Part shown: piece by piece, positions 5,465 to 11,202 of the stretch
How positions within the stretch are numbered: the stretch's first letter is position 1
Layout: every line of letters begins with the position of its first letter
NCBI GenBank assembly: GCA_007119305.1
Contig: SKPY01000127.1
Coordinates: 1-11,202 of the forward strand
DNA from: Nitriliruptorales bacterium
GTDB lineage: Bacteria > Actinomycetota > Nitriliruptoria > Euzebyales > Egibacteraceae
DNA length: 11,202 nt
Direction of reading: 5' to 3'
Notes under the pieces: generated by a model
The model's input: only the letters and a program-made list of their open reading frames with translations
What the model was told of the DNA's origin: nothing
Databases searched by the model: none
Program-made: the position numbers and the translations under genes

Positions 5465-5946
5465 GCCGCTACCCCACCCGCCACGCGGTCTCCGCCGGCG
5501 GGCTGGTCATCGACGACCGCCCTGATGGGCGCTGGGTCGTCCTGATCGCACACCGCAACGCCGCCGGAACCAAGCAGTGGACCCTGCCGAAGGGCGGGCT
5601 GGAGGACGGTGAGGATCTCGAGTCCGCCGCGGTGCGGGAGGTCCGCGAGGAGACCGGCCTCGACGCCGAGGTGGTCACCAAGCTCGGGGTCGTCGACTAC
5701 TGGTTCGTGTGGCGCCCCGACGCCGTGCGCTACCACAAGTACGTGCACTACTTCCTCATGCGCTACAACGGCGGCGACATGACGTCCCGCGACGACGAGG
5801 CCGAGGACGTGACGTGGCTGCCCTACACCGAGGCCATCGAGCGCCTGACGCATGCGAACGAGCGTGACCTCGTGCGCAACGCCGCCCCCGAGGCCGAGGC
5901 GCACGCCCCGGTGGGCGAACGCCGCGACGACCGGGCAGGACCGTGA
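5461..5946 (+). CDS. NUDIX hydrolase
   Basis: 161-residue pyrophosphohydrolase of the NUDIX superfamily, which cleaves nucleoside diphosphates linked to another group. The full NUDIX box GX5EX7REUXEEXGU runs from Gly45 to Leu67 (G-GLEDG-E-DLESAAV-REVREETGL), so the metal-binding glutamates are intact. The preceding QWTLPKGG and the AGGLVI strand match the MutT/Ap4A-hydrolase-like group. The position next to cca and DUF6049 equals that of M. tuberculosis Rv3908 (mutT4). Substrate cannot be assigned from sequence: oxidised dNTPs or dinucleoside polyphosphates are possible. The GTG start at 5461 is supported by AGAGG upstream and by overlap with a mini-ORF stop. Its own stop overlaps the DUF6049 GTG (GTGA, 5943-5946), so the two are translationally coupled. 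The last 20 residues are polar and probably disordered. Confidence 0.92.
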   Translation: MSRYPTRHAVSAGGLVIDDRPDGRWVVLIAHRNAAGTKQWTLPKGGLEDGEDLESAAVREVREETGLDAEVVTKLGVVDYWFVWRPDAVRYHKYVHYFLMRYNGGDMTSRDDEAEDVTWLPYTEAIERLTHANERDLVRNAAPEAEAHAPVGERRDDRAGP

Positions 5947-8114
5947 GCCCCCGGCGGCGGAGCGCGCTCGCGGCAGCCGTCGTGGGGGGCTGCCTGGCGC
6001 TCGTGACCGCGGGCCCGCTGGCCGCGCAGACCGGGCCGAGTGAGCGCTCCGACTCGAGCCTCGCACTCGAGGTCGACCGCCTGGACGCCATGGTGACGAA
6101 CGACGACGGCCTGCGGGTGCGCACGCGCATCACGAACGCAAGCCGGCAGGACCGCGAGGATCTGCGCGTGCTCGCGACCGTCCACGTGAACCCGATCGGC
6201 CGCTTCAACTACCAGCAGGCGATGGACGAAGGCGAGCTCGGTCGCATCATCCACGGCTTCTCCAAGGACCTCGCGTCCGTGCCCGCACGGGGCTCCCGCT
6301 CCGCCGAGCTCACCCAGACCGCTGCCGAGCTGGGCCTCGCCCGGCCAGGCGGGCAAGAAGGTGTCTACCCCCTGCGCCTGCAGCTGCTGTCCGCCGGCGA
6401 GGTGGTCGATGAGGTGATCACCAACCTCGTGTACTCGCCCATGCAGGCGCCCCTGTCGATCGCCGTGTCGCTGCTGCTCGGCGTGACGCACCCACCGGGG
6501 CGCGACGGCCAGGGCATGTTCGTCGACGAGTCGCTCACCGACGCGCTGCGCTCCTCCGGCGCCCTGGGGGGCCTCATGCGCACGCTCGAGGACCGGCCCG
6601 GCTTCCCGGTCACCCTCGCCGTCGATGCGCTCACCCTCGAAGAAGCCGGCGACGTGGCCAGCGGCTACCTCCTCGGCGGCCAGGGCGGACCCACCACCCG
6701 AGGCCCGGACAGCCCCGAGGCCGACGTGGCCTCGACGTTCCTCGACCGCTTCCGGGACGTCGCAGCGCGCCCCTTCACCCATGTGCTCGCGCAGCCCTAC
6801 GCCTCCGCGGACCTTGTTGGCCTCACCCGGGCAGAGCTGGACTCCGAGGTCGGCAGACACGTCGTCGACGGCGCCCACCTCTTGGAGAGCATGGCGGGCG
6901 TGCGGCCGGTGGACACGATCCTGTGGCCACCCGCCGGCGTCAACCCCGAGACCCTCGTCCGGCTGCGTGGCCTCGGCGTGCGCCGCCTGGTGCTGAGCGA
7001 GGCACACCTGCGCCTGCCAGGCCCCCGCGGCGACCGCTCACCGTCCCCGATCCGCCAGATGCGCTCCGGGCCCGGGACGACCATGCCCGTCCTCGTCCCC
7101 GACCCCTGGATCGAGCGCACGCTCGAGGACCCGCCTGCCGAGGGCCCGCTGCTGGCGCAGCGCATCCTCGGCGAGGTCGCCAACGTGTACTTCGAGGCCC
7201 CGGGCACGGAGCGCCGGGGGGTCCTCATCACCCCGCCGCACGGCACGGAGCTGCCGTCCGACCTACTCGCCGCCCTGGCCGACGGGCTCGGGGATGCGCC
7301 CTTCGCGGAGGTCGTCACGCTGACGAGCCTGCTGCAGCGGGTGGAGCGCGCGGACGAGCCCGTAGAGCTCGCCTATCCGCCCGAGGAGCGCATCGCTGAG
7401 CTCCCGCTCAGCTACCTCGACGACCTCGAGGGTGCACGCCGTGCGCTCGGCTCCCTCGAGGGGGTGCTCATCGAGGACCGGGCCACGCCGGCGCGCTTCG
7501 ACCGCGTCCTGCTGCAGGCAGCCTCGGTGCACTACCGCGACGACCTCGCCGAGGGGCGCGCGCTTCTCGGGGCGGTGACCGACACGGTCGACAGGCTCTA
7601 CAGCGCGGTGTCGGTCCCCGACGTGCCACCGGTGACGCTCACGAGCGTCGAGGGGCAGCTGCCCGTGACCGTGCGCTCGAGCGCGGACGTGCCGCTGCGG
7701 CTGCGGCTCGAGCTGCGGACCGCGTCCTACGAGATCGACGGCGGGCCCACCCGCGAGATCGTCCTCCAGCCGGACAGCGCCGAGATCCTCACCTTCCAGG
7801 TGCGGGCGCTGCGGCCCGGACGCACCGATGGGGTGGCGATCGTGGTGACGGACGCCGATGGTGTGGTCGAGCTCGCCGCCGGCACGGTGGTCGTCCGGTC
7901 GACTGCGTTCTCGGTGGCCGGCGTGGTCATCACCGCCGGCGCCGCGCTGTTCCTGCTCGGCTGGGGCATGCGGGAGCTCGCCCGCCGACGCCGCCAGGCC
8001 AGCAGCGCGCCCCCGCCTCCCGCAGGGGGGCGCCAACCTGCACCGTCCCGCCGCGCTCTGCGCCCGCGGGCGGCATCCGGGGGCACGCAGACCGCGCGGC
8101 TGCCAGACGGATGA
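5943..8114 (+). CDS. DUF6049 family secreted, membrane-anchored protein
   Basis: 723 residues. N-terminal signal peptide: basic MSPRRR, hydrophobic core about 8-24, likely cleavage after LAA (26-28). The large extracytoplasmic part begins with an Ig-like stretch (about 40-150). The middle includes TILWPPAGVNPETLVRLRGLG and alternates strands and helices in a way that recalls TIM-barrel deacetylase-like folds; that resemblance is an impression only. A second beta-rich part precedes one transmembrane helix (about 655-676, SVAGVVITAGAALFLLGWGM), then a basic, proline-rich cytoplasmic tail. Gene order identifies it as the counterpart of M. tuberculosis Rv3909 (about 800 residues), which sits beside MurJ; the biochemical role of this family is not established to my knowledge. 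It overlaps the NUDIX gene by four bases. Its tail region contains a strong hairpin (8007-8033). Confidence 0.85.
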   Translation: MSPRRRSALAAAVVGGCLALVTAGPLAAQTGPSERSDSSLALEVDRLDAMVTNDDGLRVRTRITNASRQDREDLRVLATVHVNPIGRFNYQQAMDEGELGRIIHGFSKDLASVPARGSRSAELTQTAAELGLARPGGQEGVYPLRLQLLSAGEVVDEVITNLVYSPMQAPLSIAVSLLLGVTHPPGRDGQGMFVDESLTDALRSSGALGGLMRTLEDRPGFPVTLAVDALTLEEAGDVASGYLLGGQGGPTTRGPDSPEADVASTFLDRFRDVAARPFTHVLAQPYASADLVGLTRAELDSEVGRHVVDGAHLLESMAGVRPVDTILWPPAGVNPETLVRLRGLGVRRLVLSEAHLRLPGPRGDRSPSPIRQMRSGPGTTMPVLVPDPWIERTLEDPPAEGPLLAQRILGEVANVYFEAPGTERRGVLITPPHGTELPSDLLAALADGLGDAPFAEVVTLTSLLQRVERADEPVELAYPPEERIAELPLSYLDDLEGARRALGSLEGVLIEDRATPARFDRVLLQAASVHYRDDLAEGRALLGAVTDTVDRLYSAVSVPDVPPVTLTSVEGQLPVTVRSSADVPLRLRLELRTASYEIDGGPTREIVLQPDSAEILTFQVRALRPGRTDGVAIVVTDADGVVELAAGTVVVRSTAFSVAGVVITAGAALFLLGWGMRELARRRRQASSAPPPPAGGRQPAPSRRALRPRAASGGTQTARLPDG
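8007..8033 (+). other. Hairpin inside the DUF6049 tail codons
   Basis: GCGCCCCC (8007-8014) pairs perfectly with GGGGGCGC (8026-8033) around an 11-base loop. It encodes the Ala/Pro/Gly-rich tail (SAPPPPAGG), so it may be a side effect of that composition, or may slow translation or adjust mRNA levels before the next gene. Confidence 0.35.
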
Positions 8115-8164
8115 GTTGCCCGCGGGCCGGGGCCGCATGGCGCATGATGGTGGCAGTCCGTGCA

Positions 8165-8170
8165 GGGAGG
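8165..8170 (+). promoter_or_regulatory. Ribosome binding site deciding the start at 8177
   Basis: GGGAGG followed by six bases and then GTG. This favours GTG 8177 over the in-frame ATG 8111, although ATG 8111 overlaps the DUF6049 stop as ATGA. Confidence 0.65.
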
Positions 8171-8176
8171 TTCCCC

Positions 8177-8554
8177 GTGGTCCGTGACGAACGCGGCGAC
8201 ATCATGCTTCGCGGTCTGGTCAAGCTGGTCGTGTTCATCCTCGCGCTCGCACTCGTGGTCCACGAGGCAGTCGCGATCGCGGTGAACCACGTCCAGCTCG
8301 ACGACATCGGCCGCGACGCGGTGCTCTCCGGCGCCGCCGTCCCCTCTGGGCAGCGCACCCCCGCGCACGTCGAACGTGCGGTGCTCGCGAGCCTCGACGA
8401 GCATGAGGGGGCACGCCTCGAAGCGTTCGCTGCGGATCGCGAGGCCGTGCGCGTCACGGTCGGGCGGACGGCGAACGTCCTCGTCCTCGACCGTCTCGGC
8501 CCCCTGAGCTCGTGGTCCGAGAACTCCGTCACCAAGCAGGCCGTGTTCCGCTGA
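8177..8554 (+). CDS. Small single-span membrane protein of unknown function
   Basis: 125 residues from GTG 8177 (147 if ATG 8111 is used). Layout: short charged N-terminus (VVRDERGDIMLRG), one hydrophobic helix at about 13-35 (LVKLVVFILALALVVHEAVAIAV), then about 90 residues of alternating helix and strand outside the membrane. This N-terminal charged stub, single helix and small outer domain recall TadE-like or pseudopilin-type proteins, but the usual RG.ATVE motif is not clear, so the likeness is weak. It occupies the exact place where mycobacteria have murJ, yet is far too small to be a flippase. It follows DUF6049 by 62 bases and precedes the kinase by 163 bases, same strand. Real because of the good ribosome site, typical codon use and protein-like composition; function not assigned. 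Confidence 0.7.
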   Translation: MVRDERGDIMLRGLVKLVVFILALALVVHEAVAIAVNHVQLDDIGRDAVLSGAAVPSGQRTPAHVERAVLASLDEHEGARLEAFAADREAVRVTVGRTANVLVLDRLGPLSSWSENSVTKQAVFR

Positions 8555-8580
8555 GGCACCGCAGCCGCCGGAGGTTCGGC

Positions 8581-8612
8581 CCGCCTGCCCGCCGGGCAGG
8601 GTGTGCAGGCGG
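8581..8612 (+). terminator. Two alternative hairpins upstream of the kinase gene
   Basis: Outer pair: CCGCCTGC (8581-8588) with GCAGGCGG (8605-8612), 8 bp perfect. Inner pair: CTGCCC (8585-8590) with GGGCAG (8594-8599), 6 bp with a GCC loop. They share bases 8585-8588, so they exclude each other. No U-run follows. It may be a partial terminator lowering read-through from the upstream genes into the kinase. Confidence 0.4.
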
Positions 8613-8717
8613 CGACCAGCGGCCGCGCCCGCACGCCGGTGGCGCGGCCGTCCTCGCATACACTCGCAGGGCGGGCAGATCCCGCAACGAGTCAGCGTGC
8701 ACGACCCCAGGAGGGGT

Positions 8718-10298
8718 ATGACCGACCCGGTCGATCAGACCTGGAGACCTCCCACCACGGACGAGGCTGAAGGCCCGTCGACCGCTCCGCGTGTGCTCAC
8801 CGGCCGCTACCTGCTCGAGGAGCGCATCGCGAGCGGCGGCATGGCCTCGGTGTGGCGCGCGCACGACGAAGTGCTGGCCCGGACCGTGGCGGTGAAGATC
8901 CTCCACGATCATCTCGCCGCCGACGAGGGCTTCCGCGAGCGCTTCCGCCGCGAGGCCGTCGCCGCGGCGAAGCTCGCGCACCCGAACGTGGTCGGGCTGT
9001 ACGACACCGGCACGGACGGCGAGCGCGTGTACCTCGTGATGGAGTTCATCGACGGCAAGACCCTGAAGGAGGTCGTCACCGAGCAGGGTCCCCTGCCGGT
9101 GGCCGAGGCCGCAGCCATCGGCGAGCAGGTGGCCCGGGCGCTCGACTTCGCGCACAGCCGCGGGCTCGTCCACCGTGACGTCAAGCCCGCCAACATCCTC
9201 ATCTCGAACGACGGCATGGTGAAGGTCACCGACTTCGGCATCGCCAAGGCCGACCGGGCCGACGACCTCACCAAGACCGGCATGGTGCTCGGGACCGCCG
9301 CCTACGTCGCGCCCGAGCAGATCAAGGGCGATCCCGTCGACGGCAAGGCCGACCAGTACGCCCTGGCGATCGTCCTCTACGAGGCCCTCACCGGGCAGCA
9401 GCCGTTCAAGGCCGACACCCCGGTGGCGACCGCCGCGCAGCGGCTCGAGCGCGACCCGCTGCCCGTGCGCTCGCTGCGCGCTGACGTGCCCCGGGCGGTC
9501 GACGGCGTGTTGCAGCGCGCCCTCGAGCGCGAGCCGGCGGAGCGCTACGCAAGCTGCGCCGAGCTCGCGGACGCCCTGGCGGACTACGCCGAGGAGGCCG
9601 CCACGACCGCGCTCGTCGCCGACGAGGCCGGCCCGCTCGCGCCCGACGACGACGAGGTCGAGGCCGACGACGCGTCGTTCCTGCGCAGCGAGGGCCGCTT
9701 CCTCGTGCCCGTCCTCGTCCTGCTCCTGCTCGCCGGCGCACTCGTCGGCGTCGGTCTGTGGACCGGGGTGCTGGAGACGCGCGACGGCTTCCCGGTCGGC
9801 ATCGCCCGGCCCGACGCGGCCGATCAGCGTGCCGACGACCCGACGATGGAGCTCATCGCGCCCGCCGGCTACCAGGTCTACGACCCGCTCGGCACCGGCG
9901 ACGAGCGCGACCAGGACCTGCCGAACGTCTTCGACGGCGACGCCAGCACGACCTGGCGCACCCAGCTGTACAACAGTCCGCCGTTCGGCGGGCTGAAGCC
10001 CGGGGTGGGCTTCTACGTCGACCTCGGCGCCCCCCACGAGCTGGGCATCGTGGCCCTGCGCACCACCACCCCGGGCGTGGACGTCGAGATCCGGGTCGCG
10101 GAGGAGCCCGCGCCCAGCCCGGACGGCTGGGAGGTCGTGGGGCGGGTCGACGACGCCTCGGACCTGCTCGAGTTCCGCTTCGAAGACGAGGTCGTGACCC
10201 GCTACGTCCTCGTGTGGGTCACCGGCGAGCTGCCGCAGTACCGCGGCAGGCATGCGGCGGAGTTCAGCCAGATCGCCATCCGCGGCGCCCCGGTGTGA
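8718..10298 (+). CDS. Transmembrane Ser/Thr protein kinase with extracellular discoidin-like domain
   Basis: 526 residues. A PknB-type kinase domain spans about 28-292, with glycine loop IASGGMASV (37-45; first loop glycine is Ala), Lys60 (VAVK), Glu79, catalytic loop HRDVKPAN (152-159), DFG (172-174), an activation loop with threonines TKTGM (185-189) and APE (198-200). All catalytic residues are present, so it should be active. An acidic linker (about 300-327) leads to one transmembrane helix (about 328-349). The outer part (about 375-526) has a discoidin/F5-8C-like fold: NVFDGDASTTWRT (403-415), YVDLG (433-437). The same type of C-terminal domain follows the pseudokinase in M. tuberculosis Rv3910 (MurJ). 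Start ATG 8718 follows AGGAGG at short spacing; GTG 8697 is an alternative. TACACT (8659-8664) could be its own -10. sigM-like gene follows after 19 bases. Confidence 0.93.
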   Translation: MTDPVDQTWRPPTTDEAEGPSTAPRVLTGRYLLEERIASGGMASVWRAHDEVLARTVAVKILHDHLAADEGFRERFRREAVAAAKLAHPNVVGLYDTGTDGERVYLVMEFIDGKTLKEVVTEQGPLPVAEAAAIGEQVARALDFAHSRGLVHRDVKPANILISNDGMVKVTDFGIAKADRADDLTKTGMVLGTAAYVAPEQIKGDPVDGKADQYALAIVLYEALTGQQPFKADTPVATAAQRLERDPLPVRSLRADVPRAVDGVLQRALEREPAERYASCAELADALADYAEEAATTALVADEAGPLAPDDDEVEADDASFLRSEGRFLVPVLVLLLLAGALVGVGLWTGVLETRDGFPVGIARPDAADQRADDPTMELIAPAGYQVYDPLGTGDERDQDLPNVFDGDASTTWRTQLYNSPPFGGLKPGVGFYVDLGAPHELGIVALRTTTPGVDVEIRVAEEPAPSPDGWEVVGRVDDASDLLEFRFEDEVVTRYVLVWVTGELPQYRGRHAAEFSQIAIRGAPV

Positions 10299-10317
10299 GG
10301 GCGGGGACGGGCAGGCC

Positions 10318-10950
10318 ATGACCGCGCCGCGGCCGGGACCGTCCGCTGACGCCGCCGCTGAGCCCTCGGACGAGGAGCTGGTCGCGGCGTTCGTCGCCGG
10401 CGACGAGGCCGCCTTCGACGCGCTCGTGGCGCGCTACGAGCGGCGCGTGTACGCCATCTGCTACCGCTACTTCGGCAACGTCCAGGACGCCGAGGACGCC
10501 GCGCAGGATGCGTTCATCGCCCTGCTGCGCCGCGCGGAGACGTTCTCGGGCGCCGCGTCGTTCGCGACCTGGATGTACCGCGTCACGACGAACGCCTGCA
10601 ACGACCTCGCACGCAAGCGCGCCCGCCGCCCGAAGCGCACGTCCGAGGACGTGGCCGAGCGCGACGACCTCACGGGCACGGCCGCAAGCGCCGAGGACGA
10701 GCTCGCCGAGCGCGACCTCGCACCCGAGCTGGTGGACGCGCTGCGCGCGCTGGACCCCGAGACCCGCGAGGCGGTCGTCCTGCACGACGTCTACCACGTC
10801 CCCTACGCCGAGCTCGCCGAGCGGGCCGGCGTCGCGGTCGGCACGGTGAAGTCGCGCATCCACCGCGGGCATGCGCGCCTCGCGGCTGCGCTCGACGACG
10901 CGAGGAACCATTCGCCCCCGACCGGCCTCAAACTGGGCGACGATGAGTGA
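10318..10950 (+). CDS. sigM: ECF-type RNA polymerase sigma factor, SigM-like
   Basis: 210 residues. Region 2 lies at about 34-104 (FDALVARYERRVYAICYRYF, then AEDAAQDAFIALLRR for core and -10 contact, SFATWMYRVTTNACNDLARK). A polar linker (105-132) follows. Region 4 lies at about 136-190 (LRALDPETREAVVLHDVYH, helix-turn-helix YAELAERAGVAVGTVKSRIHRGHARL). There is no region 1.1 or 3, so it is an ECF sigma factor. Its place after the kinase/discoidin gene and before an anti-sigma gene equals sigM (Rv3911) in M. tuberculosis, hence the symbol; stimulus and regulon are not visible. ATG 10318 is preceded by GGGCAGG. The end overlaps the next gene by eight bases (ATGAGTGA), which couples sigma and anti-sigma synthesis. 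No ECF-type promoter was recognised nearby. Confidence 0.92.
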   Translation: MTAPRPGPSADAAAEPSDEELVAAFVAGDEAAFDALVARYERRVYAICYRYFGNVQDAEDAAQDAFIALLRRAETFSGAASFATWMYRVTTNACNDLARKRARRPKRTSEDVAERDDLTGTAASAEDELAERDLAPELVDALRALDPETREAVVLHDVYHVPYAELAERAGVAVGTVKSRIHRGHARLAAALDDARNHSPPTGLKLGDDE

Positions 10951-11202
10951 CGCCATAAGCCCCCGCGACGGCGAGCTGCTCGCCGCCTACCTGGCTGGTG
11001 ACCTCGACGAGGCCGAGGCCGCCCGGCTCGAGGCACGCCTCGCCGCGGAGCCGGCCCTTGCGGCCCGGCTGGAGAGCACCCGTGGGCTCCTCGAAGACCT
11101 CGGCGAGCACGCGGCGGTCGAGCCGCCGGCCGGCTTCTCGGAGCGGCTGCGCGCCAGCCTCGACGCGGCTCGCGCGCAGGCTGGCGCGGACGCCGTGGCT
11201 GC
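10943..11202 (+). CDS. Anti-sigma factor, N-terminal part (cut by window end)
   Basis: Begins at ATG 10943 inside the sigma gene's last codons and runs off the window after 86 residues. The first 45 residues (ELLAAYLAGDLDEAEAARLEARLAAEPALAARLE) have the helical pattern of zinc-finger anti-sigma domains, but where these carry H...CxxC the sequence reads RLAAEPALAA, so the zinc site is absent. This matches an RsmA-like, non-zinc anti-sigma protein (position of Rv3912). A membrane segment would be expected further on, outside the window. It should bind the upstream ECF sigma factor and hold it inactive. Not listed as pseudogene because the frame is clean to the edge. Confidence 0.8.
   Translation, partial: MSDAISPRDGELLAAYLAGDLDEAEAARLEARLAAEPALAARLESTRGLLEDLGEHAAVEPPAGFSERLRASLDAARAQAGADAVA

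Noticed and set aside
8529..10319. 596-residue minus-strand frame
   Set aside because: It is the antisense of the kinase gene, whose catalytic motifs are unambiguous.
10264..10956. 230-residue minus-strand frame opposite the sigma factor
   Set aside because: Shadow of the sigma gene; no recognisable domain and no ribosome site.
1..11202. CRISPR arrays, tRNA/rRNA genes, insertion sequences, toxin-antitoxin or defence genes
   Set aside because: No regularly spaced repeats, no cloverleaf, no transposase motifs or terminal inverted repeats and no defence-type domains were seen.

Overview
The window is high-GC DNA (about 70% G+C by eye) with GTG starts, GTGA/ATGA gene overlaps and tight operons. 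The gene order tRNA CCA-adding enzyme / NUDIX hydrolase / DUF6049 / kinase-discoidin protein / ECF sigma factor / anti-sigma protein matches the conserved actinobacterial cluster known in Mycobacterium tuberculosis as Rv3907c (pcnA) to Rv3912 (beside sigM). The source is therefore an actinobacterium. The departures from the mycobacterial layout (solitary pilT, no murJ at its usual place, a free-standing active kinase) suggest a deep-branching lineage such as Nitriliruptoria or a relative; that placement is inference.

Left part (1-1780): an iron-storage locus. Bacterioferritin (bfr, minus strand) and bacterioferritin-associated ferredoxin (bfd, minus strand) flank a divergent gene for a small two-helix membrane protein. 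A near-consensus IdeR/DtxR iron box overlaps the predicted bfd promoter, so bfd should be repressed when iron is plentiful and expressed when iron must be released from Bfr. About 340 bases without a convincing gene follow, including a low-GC patch with palindromes.

Middle (1781-5190, all minus strand): pilT (pilus-retraction-type ATPase), cca, and a SAM-dependent methyltransferase, read in that order. The cca/methyltransferase junction carries a 44-bp tandem duplication. It leaves a 15-codon mini-ORF that links the two genes by back-to-back GTGA stop/start overlaps.

Right part (5399-11202, plus strand): an envelope and signalling operon starting from a divergent promoter region. It may begin with a leaderless 21-codon mini-ORF overlapping the NUDIX gene, then DUF6049 (secreted, membrane-anchored), a small single-span membrane protein of unknown function, a Ser/Thr kinase with an outside discoidin-like domain, an ECF sigma factor (SigM-like), and the start of its anti-sigma partner, cut by the window edge. 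In mycobacteria the lipid II flippase MurJ sits between DUF6049 and sigM and carries a pseudokinase plus the same kind of extracellular domain. Here the MurJ membrane part is missing and the kinase has intact catalytic residues. No CRISPR array, tRNA, rRNA or insertion sequence was recognised.
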